Shown here piece after piece: positions 14,801 to 26,379 of a DNA stretch of 64,000 nt. Both the position numbers and the translations under genes were made by a program. The stretch's first letter is position 1. Each line of letters begins with the position of its first letter. The stretch covers positions 78,295-142,294 of the forward strand of contig MNCI01016265.1 in NCBI GenBank assembly GCA_015680685.1. The letters are read 5' to 3'. This DNA is from Gnetum montanum. Lineage: Eukaryota > Streptophyta > Gnetopsida > Gnetales > Gnetaceae. The notes beneath the pieces were generated by a model that was not told the origin of the DNA, searched no databases, and saw only the letters and a program-made list of their open reading frames with translations.

Positions 14801-16089
14801 TGCTGCTGCTGCTGCTTGTACTGAACAGGAGGAGGAATGGGTTGCAAAGGAGAAACAGATGCTACATGTGCTGAAGTATCACCACTGGATTGCAACCCTG
14901 TTCCAGAAGGAGGAGGAGGAGGAACAGGAGTGGAAGATATCGCAGGAGGACCACTTACAATTACTGTTTGATGTAGTTGCCACCGCTGAGTCGAAAATGC
15001 CTCAGATGCTGGAGGATTCACCACGGCTGCTTCACCAGAGGAATTTGCAGGTTCCAAAGAACAAGAGCTTGATCCTGGCACTGCCACTGATTGTGAAGAA
15101 GAAACCGAAGATGATAACGATGATGCCGCTGTAACTGCATTTACAGAGACAGCCTGCAACAAAAAATAGTAGATGCCCCAGTCAATACAGGCAGGGTTAA
15201 AGAAAAACCAGTGAAATTAAAGTAAGGCAGTAGTACCTGGGGCAGAGTTCGAGATTGGGATTGAGCTTCCTTAGGGCTTTCTGAGTCACTGATACTTGTA
15301 TTTTGCTGCAAATGCGAAGATACAGTGTTGTACGAGAACTGAGAAACCGTGGATGATGAAGAAGGAGCCGCTGGAGTCATAGGTGCACAAGCTGCTGCTG
15401 CTGCTGTTGCCGATACCTTTGCTGGGGGCTGCGGCATGGAATTCTTCTGCAAAACAACGCCTGGCAAGGATATCCCAAATGCATTCGCATTAGCATTATT
15501 CGTGTTTGCATTGACATTCAATCCAGGCGATGCAAGTAAAATTGTGTTTGCATTTGCATTTGCTGCAGGCGAATGTAGAGGAGGAGGAGGAGGAGGCAGC
15601 GTCATTGCAAATGAGCTTCCTTTCCCCTGCCCCGTTATTGTGGAGTTTGTTTGAACCTGCGCAAAACGTACATTTGAATAACAAATTGTCAAACAAAAAA
15701 GAGAGGACATGCACAAGGATAATTTTAAAAAATAAGAATTCAGCAAACGTAAGCTAAGCTTATGCACGATATATCCGACTCACGTTCATGCTGCTTGAAA
15801 TAGGCGGCGGCTGCGGTTGCAGCCGAGAGCTTTCAGATTCCATGCTGCTTGTTGTTGTTGCTGTTGCTGCTGCTGCTGCTCCTCCTCCGAACGAAAATTG
15901 AGAAGAAATCACGGCACTTTGAGCCAGTTGTGGCTGTTGCTGTTGCAGATTATGATTAACAATATGATTTGGTAGTGCTTGTGCTTGCGCTTGGCCATGA
16001 GTGTGAAGTTGAGGCGACGCTGAACTAGACGAAGAAGACGAAGCAGACGCCGAAGAACACGGTAGCGACGACCATGCTTGCGACGCCAT
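2877..16089 (-). CDS. PRP40C: PRP40C-like pre-mRNA-processing factor (WW and FF domains), 3' end outside window
   Basis: Spliceosomal scaffold protein: PRP40 family members bind U1 snRNP and the RNA polymerase II C-terminal domain. Exons read 16089-15784, 15656-15237, 15153-14290, 14136-14099, 13179-13101, 8831-8385, 8068-7985, 3866-3726, 3592-3486, 3256-3133, 3020-2877, all with GT/AG borders and compatible phases, giving 918 codons. I start at the ATG at 16089 (MASQAW). Residues 1-490 are Ser/Ala/Gln/Pro-rich with polyQ and polyP. WW1 is about residues 498-527 ([14 protein letters not shown]), its second Trp replaced by Tyr. WW2 is about 549-578 ([21 protein letters not shown]). An acidic [11 protein letters not shown] patch near 700 precedes FF-type segments at about 711-770, 775-830 and 840-905. 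The last FF domains and stop codon are missing on the left. The match is to Arabidopsis PRP40C-type proteins from memory of the family. Confidence 0.9.
4613..5460. repeat. Two diverged direct repeats of ~400 bp
   Basis: The segment at about 4613-5020 and the one at about 5070-5460 share long stretches such as gtcaaatcctatttgag and atttacaaataatctttt in the same order. Both include the same downstream block ending near attattctattaattatgag. They are clearly diverged, so the duplication is old. The right copy runs on into an open frame (to 5656) that I do not recognise. Confidence 0.7.
5690..6990 (+). pseudogene. LINE (non-LTR) reverse-transcriptase remnant
   Basis: Broken frames on the plus strand between about 6600 and 6960 spell the hallmark order of a plant LINE reverse transcriptase: a [19 protein letters not shown] block, then [30 protein letters not shown] and a degenerate RQGDPLSPF equivalent (HKEILYHHF). 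At least three frameshifts and several stops separate these blocks, so the copy is dead. The catalytic YADD box is not seen. The 5' limit is uncertain; sequence from about 5690 has the same decayed character. It lies in an intron, antisense to the host gene. Confidence 0.75.
8832..13100. other. 4.3-kb intron 5
   Basis: Intron between exons 5 and 6 of the PRP40C-like gene. Apart from a LINE ORF1-like remnant at about 10700-11090 I see no coding signal. The rest is AT-rich, with no clear repeat or RNA gene. Confidence 0.75.
10700..11090 (+). pseudogene. LINE ORF1-like (DUF4283-type) remnant
   Basis: Plus-strand frames give [20 protein letters not shown], then GTGSWKVGS, and further on RRLAVYP followed by LPGL, with stops between. 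This order of a phenylalanine-rich FxFxxxxDrxxVLxxGPW block followed by a VWVRLPgLPL-like block is typical of the N-terminal domain of plant LINE ORF1 / zinc-knuckle proteins. No zinc knuckle is seen. Assignment is by pattern only; the fragment is interrupted and non-functional. Confidence 0.5.
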
Positions 16090-16760
16090 TATTGAGAACA
16101 AATTAAGTCGAATTAAATTAGGAATACCTCAAAAATCACAATTTTTTTTTGCAACTCGTTTCGCAATTCGCTAGCTAACCCTCTCCATCCATCCGTGATG
16201 AATTTTGGCAAGGTTCCAGATTTTTTAACTCATGTAACCACCGCTAATTATTTTCTCTTTCTGCATTCCACGGACCTCTAGGGCTTCAAAATGATTATCT
16301 GCAAACCCTAGTTACAGAAAAAGAAATCCAGAACGCCAGAAATTTTTACCTGAATTTCAAACTAAATCGAAATACGAATGCAACACCGCCAGCATTAGCG
16401 TTAAGCATAACCAGAGAGATCAAAAGTGGAAGGCATAAACAGAAAACGACGATGACGAATGCTATTTTACTGCAAACATTGATTGATATTCAAATCTCAT
16501 CATTGGCTGCTCTAACGGAGAATTTGACGCCGGCTTTTCCCATCCAAGCTATTTTCGTTTCTTCGTTACAAAACTCCAAGCTTGTTGAAGCTTCACTTCC
16601 TTGTCCACAAGCGAAAGCCACAATCTCGTTTGCTATTTAAGCGAAATATTTTCGTGGCCTAACTACGGAGAAAACCAAATCTTAAAACTTTTACGATTCC
16701 GGTCAATGCAAAAATATAATTTCCCCCTATAACACGAAAGCAGGATGTTTGGAAACTGAA
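16090..16760 (-). promoter_or_regulatory. 5' UTR and promoter region of the PRP40C-like gene
   Basis: This is the only sequence between the PRP40C-like start codon and the next repeat. It is less AT-rich than the flanking intergenic DNA. A weak TATA-like CTTAAATAG on the minus strand lies near 16635. A 5' UTR intron is possible but not shown. No other gene is supported here. Confidence 0.4.
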
Positions 16761-16764
16761 ATAT

Positions 16765-18440
16765 TTTTTTAACAATATTTACTTTTAAATTAAAATTTTA
16801 TAATTTAGTATTCTTATAGGAATTAAACCTATAACTTCTGGGGGCATATCGGAACTTGAAATAAGTAAGGGGTGTTAGAACCCAAAATAATTGAAACACA
16901 AGTCCACCGGAAGATTTATATAAGTTTATAACTGAGTGTGACCTAGGGTTAACAAGCCAAGACCCTAAGATATATGATCCAATTAAAACTTTATATAAAT
17001 CAGCATTGCCCACCAAAATTGAACCCATGATTTGGAATTTCTAAATCAAGTATCTTCCCACTAGGCTAACACTTCATTGTTATAACTTCTACCATAAGGG
17101 ATTAAAATGGTGAATTGAATATCACGAGGTTAAGCAATTTGGAGGGTGTAGTTGTAGGGGTATTAGACCTCAAAAATAATATTAATAATAAGCAAAAGAG
17201 AAATCAAAATACATTATAGGCTTAACATAGAGTATAGAATATCAAAAACAACATAGAAAAGAAAATCTTTCCAATTATAGGGATGTCTCTTTTAAGTGTA
17301 CAATCTTACAGTTAATGTTTTTGAAAAATCAAAGAGAGGAAAATTATTTGTTAGTTAGAAGGATGACTCCCACCCTAACAACATTTATATCACTTTTAAC
17401 ATCTATGCTTGAACTTAAAAGAGCAGAGGGATTTAAGGTAGTAATAGAAAGTTGTGACAACACATTAGAATATAAAAAAATACGAGAAATTGGTGGCCCA
17501 TAATCTATATCACCATTACTTCACTACTTAATATTAACCTTGTATTGATAATCATCAGCTATAATCTACTTCTCAACATTAGGATTGATCTTTAAGTTAA
17601 CATTGATTTTGTTAGATAAGAACAAATTTGCTTTATGATTTATTTCTCTAATGCTATGTATGGTACAAGCAAAAACACTCATGAAAAAATTTGTCTTCTT
17701 GGATTTCTCAATTATCATTTGATCATTTTTATTGTCAACATTAACTTCATTTTTCATATATTCAACTTCATATTGTTTTTTTCTATTATCAACTTCAATA
17801 CATTTTTTTTCCTCAACATCTTTTTTTCTTATGGAAAAAAAGAGCAAACCTTAAACATGTCTTTCATGATGACAAAAATTACAAGAATTAGGAAAATTAT
17901 AACATGTGATTGGTTGAATGTAAGTTTTTTTGCCTACTTGCAAAATGAATTCATTTCTTCAAGTAATAAGACTCATATCAACAAAAGAATGTTTGTGAAA
18001 ATCAAATAGTGTTGAAATAGATTCCATAGGCTGAGAAGACTAATAATTAAAAAAAATATTGTTATAAAAAAGATTTTGGATTTCAACATCCCCAAGACAT
18101 ATATTTATCTTGAAAGTTTTTTAGTAATATTTACTTAAAGACATATAATCAAATTATAAAACTTTATAATTTAGAATTGTCCACTAGAATTGAACTCACA
18201 ACTTAATGCTTCCAAATCAAGAGTCTTATAAATATACTACATGTTATTAGAAAGGGAGTACCAAAACCTAAATGATAATGGCTACATATGGGAGAGGGTG
18301 TGTTAGACCCCAAAAAATGAATAATAATATTAACAAAATTTAGAGTACATCATATCACCAAAGAAAAAGTCTAAAAAAATTCCTAACAATTTTAGGAATG
18401 CATTTTTAAGTTTTCATCTTTACAACCAATCTTTAAAAAC
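16765..18440. mobile_element. Probable small LTR-type element with direct terminal repeats
   Basis: Blocks at about 16765-17330 and 18115-18440 are diverged direct repeats: both contain an ataatttag block, an attgaac(c/t)ca block and an aaatcaag block, and then tgttagac/tattagac followed by ccaaaa-type sequence (17158 and 18301). Between them the minus strand has a lysine-rich frame (17847-17566) preceded by a CNFCHH-type cysteine/histidine motif near 17880, reminiscent of a gag zinc knuckle. Boundaries, primer site and family are not clear. Confidence 0.4.
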
Positions 18441-19085
18441 CTCCCCTATTGCATAGGAAGAGGATCAAACCTTGTAAATGTTTAAAAGCACTCTCACAGA
18501 TTTTCACTTCTTACTAAAGGATTTCTTATAAAGAGAAGGAGACAACTCTCTCCAAAGACAAAAGAACACATCAATTAGAATTAATGAACAAATTGCAATA
18601 GAAGCTAAAGGCTTTCCATTCTTGAGCCTCCAAAATAAAAGAAATTAACACTATAGAAAATAAATTAGTTGTTCAACTTTCACTTGAAGTTTTTTTTTTT
18701 TTTTCCTTAAAGTTGTAGCTGAAAAATGACATCTTTGAGAATTTAATATTTAACTCTTGAAGAGAGGTCATAAGTATACTCTTGCAACTGGAAAATAACT
18801 ACACATCAAAGCTTCCAAATAGAGGAGAGAACAAGTCATTGAAATCACTTTCAAATGCAAAAGAAATGAAGTAGACAAATAAGGTTGATCACTAAGAATG
18901 ACTTCACTAATGCTTGGTTAAAAGAATGACAATAAGTACAACATGAGATATATAACCAACATGATACTATAGATGAATTATAGAGGAATACAATAATGCC
19001 TCAAGTGTAACTTAAAGTGACAACCTCCTACCTAGCAAGATAATGTGTTAATCACTTACAACACCTATCCCCAACTCGAAAGTAT
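18441..19085. other. AT-rich intergenic DNA, nothing recognised
   Basis: No open frame with coding character, no repeat and no RNA gene was recognised on either strand in this stretch. Confidence 0.5.
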
Positions 19086-19089
19086 TCAT

Positions 19090-20150
19090 CATCATCATTA
19101 TTATCCTATTTTATCCTAACAAAATGGCATTAACTACCTGAGTCTTCTTTCCTCTATGAAAAGTTAGATATTTTTTTATTTCCAAATTCTTTAGATCATC
19201 TTCAATTATTTTCTATTAAAACTTGTTGATCTTCCTTTTGATGGCTTTCCTCGAATAGTGATGTAGCAACCTTTGCTAATAGACAAATTATCTAATCTTC
19301 TTTGCATGTGTCCAAACCATCCAAGATGTCATTTATATAACTTATCTAGAATAGAAGTCATTCTAAGTCATTATCTAATATATGTACTATGTAGTTTATC
19401 TCTACTTGTAACATTCAATATCCATATAAGCATTCACAAATTTTCCATACTAATTTGTTCTTCATGCTTTTTTTGTACTACCTAACATTTAGCACCATAC
19501 AAGATAGCAACCTTGATTACTATCCTTTAAAATTTATCCTTTAGTTTATTAGAATTCTTTTATTGTGTAGAATACCACTAGCCTATCTCTATTTTGATCA
19601 TTCTATCTCAATCCTATTTCTTAAATTTTTATCAATTTCACCATCGAATTAAAGCATTGATCCTAGGTGGTGAAATTGTTTGGCTTTGAATTACCACTTA
19701 TGTTTTACCATTGTTTATACTATTGTTAAAATTGCATTTCATATCTTTTGTCTTACTTCCATTGATTTTTAAGCATGTTTGAATCTAAAGCAAATAACAT
19801 ACACCAAGCAAGGGATTTCATCTTATATTTTCTTTATTAATTTCTCCATAAAAATGACAAATAAGTATGGGCTAAGTGCAAACCCTTAATGTAGACCTAC
19901 TATGACTAAAAATTATATGTGATTCTACAAGCTATTCTAATTTTAATAGTAGCTCTTTCATGCATGTATTGAATTACATTAACATATTCATCATGGATGT
20001 TTTTCTTTTACAAATTTCACTAATTAATATGTCTAAGCATTTTATCATATGCCTTTTCAAAGTTAATGGAGAGAATATATATTTTTTCTCTATATTTTTT
20101 GAATTTCCCCATTAATTATCATATCAAGAAAATCGCCCATTGATATGTGG
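19090..20150 (-). pseudogene. Degraded RTE-type LINE reverse transcriptase
   Basis: Reading the minus strand from about 20100, broken frames give INFEKAYDKM, then DEYVNVIQYMHERATIKIR, then a GLHQG-ALSPYLF-like block, then PWCMLFALDS where an active copy has the (F/Y)ADD box. From about 19360 follows a C-terminal block RLRWFGHMQRRLDNLSI and then RGKPSKGR. This is the conserved order of plant RTE LINEs. Stops and frameshifts are frequent and the catalytic Asp pair is not intact, so the copy is dead. Confidence 0.7.
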
Positions 20151-20174
20151 TTGGGTATTCCAATACTTCACAAT

Positions 20175-20565
20175 ACAAGTCATGAGTGTATATGTGTGAC
20201 TTGATTGTAATCCATGGATGGACAATGTAGATTCACTAGTAGTTGAGGTTCAATTTGTGATTGTTGTCTTCTCACTTTGAGTTAGCGAATTGCAAGTTGT
20301 ATGGTTTAACTCTTGGTGAAGCATCTAATATATTAATGTTGTTCATTCAAACTAAGACTAAGTGATGAGTTGTGGAGCAATCCAACAACCAACCATACAA
20401 GTCAGAGGCGTTCATGCATGACTAGATAATAATTCATGGATGAGACAATGTAATTATGCTAGCAATTGGTTTATGTTTAAGACCGTTATCTTTCCACATG
20501 GAGCTAGTGAAATCTATGCGTATAGTTTAGCTCATTGCAAGGTATGTGATAGTTAATGTTGTTCG
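20175..20565. repeat. Diverged ~200-bp tandem duplication
   Basis: The segments at about 20175-20345 and 20397-20565 share, in order, acaagtca, catggatg(a)gacaatgta, a gttgt/gttat-cttc block, gagttag/gagctag, gtttaactc/gtttagctc and ttaatgttgttc. Divergence is high. Function unknown; it abuts the family A array. Confidence 0.5.
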
Positions 20566-20638
20566 GCCATTGTTTCTCCTAGCAAACATGGTCAAGATGA
20601 AAATAGTTTCTAAGTTTTAAGTAAAATAATAAACGAAT

Positions 20639-21454
20639 TGATGGGACGCGATATCGCATGGGCCGCAATATCGCGTCCGCCGTGATATTGCGTCTTCCCC
20701 TGCGATATCGCGTACTGTCGAATCTATAAATAAGAGGCGGCTCTTCCTTTTTTCACAATCTAGGCCTTGACCGTAGCGAAACTCTAGCAGTTTTTCCTCT
20801 CCAGAGATAGAATAATTTCCATGTGCCTGCAGTAGGAGCTCCAAAGTGAACGGATCTTTATTTGAGCAAATATTGTACCTGAACACAAGTTTTTGTATGG
20901 AAATAAAGACGAACTTCTTGGATAAACCTTACAGTGCATGGACTAAGCTAGATAGGACTTTACTTATTATTATTTATTGTTTATCATTTAAATGCTTTAT
21001 TAGTTAAATTAAATCTCTCTCAACCCTTCTCCCATAGTTAAGTGCATTCAGTACGACTGCTTTGAGCATGTGCGTTACGCTTGGTGATCCCAATAACGAA
21101 TAGTGTTTGGTAACCAAGGTTGCATCCGTTCAGGGTGTGAACGGTAAGTGGGAACAAATGCTGATGCTAGGTTAATTAAGGCTTAGTTAGTTAGTTAAAG
21201 TTAGTTAATTAGTCTCTTCACCCTTCACCTCATTAGCATAGGAGATAAAACAGAAAAGACATAAAAATCATATACCTCAGACTTACTTAACCATACAACT
21301 GTGACAAATACAAGTAAGTCTGGGAAGACAACGAATGATTAACCTTGAGTGTTCCATGAGGCATGTAGGCACTTAGTCTGCCAAGTTCCACCAAATCACA
21401 CATGTAAGGCTTGTATTCGTATGGTTGAGTGTAGGGGTACCTCGCCACTCATCA
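20639..21454 (+). repeat. Family A LTR1
   Basis: An 816-bp LTR starting TGATGGGACGCGATATCGC and ending CACTCATCA, aligned along its whole length with the copies at 26380 and 32664. U3 contains several GATATC-centred palindromes. A TATA box lies at 20724 and an AATAAAG polyadenylation-type signal near 20901. Confidence 0.9.
20724..20734 (+). promoter_or_regulatory. TATA box of family A LTR1
   Basis: ctataaataag sits about 85 bp into the LTR, directly after the GATATC palindromes and before agaggcggctc. The same box recurs at the same place in LTR2 (26482), LTR3 (32763) and LTR4 (33681). Confidence 0.7.
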
Positions 21455-21455
21455 T

Positions 21456-21471
21456 TGGTGTCGTTCGGGGA
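21456..21471 (+). other. Primer binding site, family A unit 1 (degenerate)
   Basis: tggtgtcgttcgggga follows LTR1 by one base. It is a mutated version of the tggcgcc-type site found in unit 2, which matches the tRNA-Asp 3' end used by Athila/Tat-type elements. Confidence 0.6.
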
Positions 21472-21595
21472 CTAAGTTGTTTGTGCGCTAAGTAGAACAT
21501 AGGAAATTATCCACATCGTTAGGAGCTTAAACGAACCCTTAGGGTTAATTATGAAAAATAACATAACAACAAACAACACACTAAATTAAACTAAG

Positions 21596-23200
21596 ATGTC
21601 TTCTTCTCATAAGAGCACTTCACCACCTAGGGATCATACAAGAAACAGTTGGCAGTCCAACATGCATAATCGAGAACTGCCAATTCCTCAACAGCATCGA
21701 GTGGTATATATTCATCTCGATGAGTATATACCCGATTTCACTTTTATCCTCCATCAGGATGAATAACTGCATTGGCGAGATTTGCAAGGTAACATAGTGT
21801 TACCCCTGGATTGTGCAAACCCTGACATGCTCCTTCGTGCTCTTGCACAGATAGGCATGATCCAGCTATACGCTGAATACGTTGTAGGTGATTTCGACAT
21901 AAGGGATTATCATCCCATATAAGTGCAACGTCCTTGCCATCATTTACCCTCTCCTTCCACATCAGGACGTAGTCACAAGGAGCACAACGGTGAGGATAAG
22001 GGTAGGCAAAATAAGAGACCTCGATGAGAGAGTCGAGAGTGAGGATGAAGGCATTCTAGAGAGTCAAGGTATAGAGGGGAAATTAGGGAACCATGTAGGC
22101 ATCATAGACGTCATGAGAGAGATGATCATGACGAACCCCTACTTGCCACCCAAAGTATGTTAGATATTACGGAGGTAGTGAGAATACCTACAAGGCACCA
22201 AAAAGATAGCTGAATCAAGAGACTAGATATGAACAATATCCCATGCTTCGAAGGGGGATACAACGTTGATCCGCAAAATCATTTACAGGCATTCCACGAT
22301 GCCTGCGCCTTGCAAAATATTGAGAACAAGTGGCAAAAGTTAAAGTTTTTTCCTAAGACACTCGTAAAGGAAGTGGAAAGTTGGTACCTGTCCTTAAAAC
22401 TGGAAACCATTAGGAGGTGGAGTACGATGCTAGAATTGTTCAACTATAAATATCAAACATACTCCAGAGTATCCAACTTTTGTAAGCAGATCCAAGGATG
22501 GAAGCAGGGTAATCATGAACCCTTGGATGCTGCCATGGGCTGATATTATGCATTATTACATCGTTGCCCAGGCCATGGTTACACACAATAGGATCAACTC
22601 CACCATCTCATAGATGGGCTAAGACATGAAACCAGGAGAATCCTTGGGACATATGCCCAAGGGAGATTATCTGAACTTAGATCCCATGAGGTGCATAGAC
22701 TGTTGGAGCAAGTAGGTAAAGAAGAATGGGAGCTACGGAAAATAGAAAGTGCAAAAGAATATAACCTCGATCCTTCCCTTCAAAAAAATGGAGTAAGATT
22801 CTATGATGAAGAGGATGAGTCACCACTCAAAGAGTTGGTGAATAGAAAAACCTTGCCACTTCAAAAGCTAACAACAGAAGTGTCGGCTAAGGTAGATGAA
22901 ATATGGAGCTCCTTATATAGTAAAATTGAAACTGTCCTGAAAATCATAGAGGAGTTTAAGGAGGAACGAAGTAGTGACCATGACAAGAAAAAGTGGAGAG
23001 ATTCAGGCCATGCACGTGACAAGGGCAAGGGAAAAATGACTATGGCTGATGAGGTTGTGGATTCGGATATAGACAATGATGGTGGATGTGAGATCTGCCA
23101 ATATGACCATCCTAAGGGATGTTGCCCAATAATCTCACATCTACAAGAGTCTGGGGTGTATGCACTCAACCCAAGACTTAATAGACGACAGGCACCCTGA
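21596..23200 (+). pseudogene. Family A unit 1 gag (broken)
   Basis: Capsid/nucleocapsid-like protein of the non-autonomous element. The frame starts MSSSHKST at 21596 but meets a TAA near 21764, and later stops and shifts break it into pieces; the best pieces are 22229-22543 and 22691-23200. Recognisable blocks are FEGGYNVDPQNHLQAFHD, SWYLSLKLETIRRWSTMLEL, CPGHGY (partly in a stop-containing frame) and a C-terminal CEICQYDHPKGCCP cysteine motif. The order matches Athila gag (retrotransposon gag superfamily). Unit 2 carries a better-preserved homologue. Confidence 0.8.
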
Positions 23201-23790
23201 AGGTTACCTTATCCCCAAGGTAACCTGAGGTAGTTCCACCAACCGTTAACATATTATCCAAGTGGAACTCCGCCACAACCTATCGGGCAACACCAGCAGT
23301 GGCAACACCCACAGTCATGGGGGATGCCACCACCTAGGCAACAATACCCTTACCGGCAACCAAACCCATATGGCTACTATGTGCAGCAACCGGTTTCTCC
23401 AAGTGACTCTATGGGTTACGCAACCCACAACATCACTACCAAGTTTGGGAGTATTTTAGGACTCCTTCTCCTACGGAAGACACACCATATGCATACCATC
23501 CTCTGAATCCATCAGCCACTCTTACACTAGTAGTTCCACTACTACCCCCTCCAACAATGCAAGGGGAACTCCCCACTCAACCGCAGCAACGTAATGCTAC
23601 GAGAGTTGTAAACCTTCGACCTGCTGCTAGTTCTGACAACCAAAAGAAGAGAAGACCTTTCTTCAGAACCAGAAGCCCAAACAAGCTCGCACAACCATAA
23701 GCAGTTGAGTCCGTACACGCTCCTCCAACAAATAAGGCTTTGGAGTTCCCCTCAAACCAACAACAGGGCTCAACGCATACGGTTATGTTA
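23201..23790 (+). pseudogene. Pro/Gln-rich gag C-terminal region, unit 1
   Basis: Broken frames rich in Pro, Gln and Tyr (for example PPPRQQYPYRQPNPYGYY) join gag to protease. The same linker occurs in unit 2 at 29302-29850. It is probably the disordered tail of gag, interrupted by stops in both units. Confidence 0.55.
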
Positions 23791-24614
23791 ACACATACCG
23801 TTACTGACTAGATTAAGGTAGGCCACCTTCCCAGGAAACTATCTGACCTTGGAAGTCCCTTAATCTACCTCAAAGTCACTGGGAACGAACCTCATAAGGC
23901 TCTTCTTGACTCAGGTTCCGGAGTCAACTTAATTTCACGAGAAATGTATAAAGCTTGGACCTGCCTCCACTCAAGAAGAGCAATATTCAACTAGAGTTGG
24001 CTGACCAGTCCATCATCATTCCCTTGGGATTGGTGGAGGACATCGTTACCACTGTGTGTGCTTGGTCATACCCAGCTGATTTCCTGGTGATAGAGGTCAA
24101 CAGCAACAAAGGGGACTTCCCAATTATAATGGGAAGGGCATGGCTAAGTACAATAGACGCATGCCTAGGAATCCGCAATCTTTCCTTGGAAATATCTAAG
24201 ATAAATATTTATGAAAAGATTGAGAAGAAGAAAGTTCCATGCATCACATATAGTGACTCAGAGGGTGATGACATGGAGGAATGCTCAGCATCTTCTACAT
24301 GCAACTGGTGTGCACAAGGAAATCAGATACAAAGATGTCTGTATGTAGCAACCACACAACAAGAGAACACCCAGTGGTTAATAGTTGATCAAGAAAGTAG
24401 CCCACCAACATGCATGGAACAAACTGGGGGAACAACTCACGCCCACAACAAAGGTGTAGATACATTGGAGTATGAGCGCCGCCATCTTCCAACCCTTAAC
24501 TTGAGAACACCAATTGGGAGAAGTTGGACATTTCTAAAAAATTCAAATAGGTGTTCATTATTTCAGATCTCTCCCTTTCCATTTAGTCATGGGGGATATG
24601 GCCACCTATGCTAA
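23790..24614 (+). pseudogene. Family A unit 1 aspartic protease (frameshifted)
   Basis: Retropepsin-type protease that would process gag. The catalytic motif LDSGSGVNL is encoded at about 23905-23930. Next to it a one-base deletion near 23957 (compared with unit 2) shifts the frame. Downstream the frame 23955-24614 is open and contains LPPLKKSNIQLELADQS, GLVEDI and IMGRAWLS, which correspond to the flap and ILGRPWL-type C-terminal block. Lineage signal is Athila-like. No RT follows. Confidence 0.8.
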
Positions 24615-26133
24615 TCATTTGGGGCCCTCAGTTCTTTTTAAGTTTTTGTTTTACACGTTTTTGTTTTACACATTTTTGTTTTACAAATTTCTTTAACTTT
24701 TCTTGTTTTTATTTTACAACATCGTTCATACTTTTTCATTTCTTATGTGTGTTATCCATCTTGTAAGTTTGTCACCCAATAAGTGTTCTTAATGATGGTA
24801 TGAACTATTTTTCTATTGGTTACTAATGTTTGATTTTTACCTTTAAGTTATGATGTTGATACTAAGGTATGGTTCTTTTGATATGACAGGCAATGAGTCC
24901 ACTTCATCCATACATCCACAAATTTCTATGGTCTCTCTTATCTTGGAAATGTACAGTCCCTTTCTAAATAAGAACTGTCAAGGAATCGGTGACTAGACAT
25001 TTCGCAAACTAAGGAAGGACTCAAGGATTGAAAAGGGTGTGGGTTCAAGGGAACTTGATGTATTTGTGTTGGCCATTCTCTTGGGTGCTTGGATGTGTTC
25101 TTCTTGAGTTTTCTTACCGTTTTGATGTTACTCAATTATCGGGAAGCTAAGCAAATAAAAATAACAAAGTCTTTGCATGGTGCGGTTCTCATGCATAAAC
25201 ATATAAAACAAAAAAAAAAAAAAACACAGTGAGAGTTCAAAGTACACCCCTTAGAAGAAATAACCATTTGGGCTACAAGCACTGGTTATGGAACTAACAT
25301 AAAAATGTTCCCTCTAACTAAGGCCCTTCTCGCTTCCCATTCTCTCCTCCTTCATTTCATCGGAATGGTGGTGGCTCTTTGGGAAGATATTCTTGTTACT
25401 TCAAGGGGATGGATTGGCTGAATGCATTAATGTGAAGTCATTGGATGTGGTTTGTTTAAGGCTGAACTTAGAATGGGATCTACTAAGTCACATTAATCAT
25501 TAACTACACAAGGGGCTGTACACCACCTTGTTCTTGGGATTCCATTCCATTCTCTTCTCTCCATCCTTTTCTCCATTGTTCACCTCATTGTTGGTTGTAT
25601 CATTAGTGTATATTTTGGTTGATACATTGTTTCCTTTTTGGTAAATTCTTACGGTTAAGACTTTAACTCTTCTTTCCAAATGACATTCCTAGAGCCTACG
25701 AACTCTTTGAATGTGGGTTTGTCAAGGCATTAAGGGCATGAGCCTGCTTTGGGGAGGACCTGCTGATATTCCTATTTGGTGCACCAGTTTAATTCTTTCC
25801 CTTAACATTTTTGCAATCCACTCTATTTTGTTCATTTCCATCTTGACATCCATTTCACCGACATTATAGTTGTCTTTTTCTCCATCTTTCTTGTTCTTTA
25901 TTCTTTTTCCATTCTATCGCTACTGGAGGTTCGCTCTTAGTTATGGGGGTCCAGACCCAAATTTTTTCAATTTTCTCCTAACCCCTACACCTTCGGTAGT
26001 CACCACTATGATATCTCTATATCCGTATTAGCCATACCACAACTTAGCCAATGGGCCTTTCACTAAAGCAAGGTATCAATTGCATTATGATTCATTTACC
26101 CTTGCTAATATAAAGACTGTGTTATGTGTGCAG
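24615..26133 (+). other. Non-coding internal 3' region, unit 1
   Basis: Between protease and the small 3' ORF the element has no coding frame. It opens with T-rich ttttgttttac repeats (24640-24730) and holds a polypurine-like agttatgggggt at 25939-25950. The same layout occurs in unit 2. Confidence 0.7.
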
Positions 26134-26310
26134 ATGGCAATCATACAACAATGGATTGGATCTAGAGGGAACACTTGGAATGCATCAGTGCTGAAGTAGC
26201 TATGCAAAGAACGAGATGGATGGCGTGCTTACCGATGGACAACGAAAGGCACAATCTTGGTGTTGGCAATAGCAAAATTTCTTTCTCTCTCTCTCTTTCT
26301 CAGCTGCCAA
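26134..26310 (+). pseudogene. Small 3' ORF of unit 1, interrupted
   Basis: Homologue of the intact 62-codon ORF at 32300-32488 in unit 2. It begins MAIIQQWIGS immediately after a gtgtgcag acceptor-like sequence but has an in-frame TAG after about 20 codons, where unit 2 has CAA. The hydrophobic C-terminal part is still visible. Function unknown. Confidence 0.5.
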
Positions 26311-26379
26311 ATAAGGCCTAATGTCAAATGTATAAGTGTTCACTCTTGTTTTTATGAACACCAGTTTTGTCTTGTCTTG

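Noticed and set aside
14622-15134. 170-codon plus-strand frame opposite PRP40C exon 3
   Set aside because: It is the mirror of the Pro/Gln-rich low-complexity exon, with no independent start context or family signal.
15349-15757. Ala/Gly-rich and Glu-rich plus-strand frames opposite PRP40C exon 2
   Set aside because: They are composition shadows of the Asn/Ala/Pro-rich exon on the other strand.
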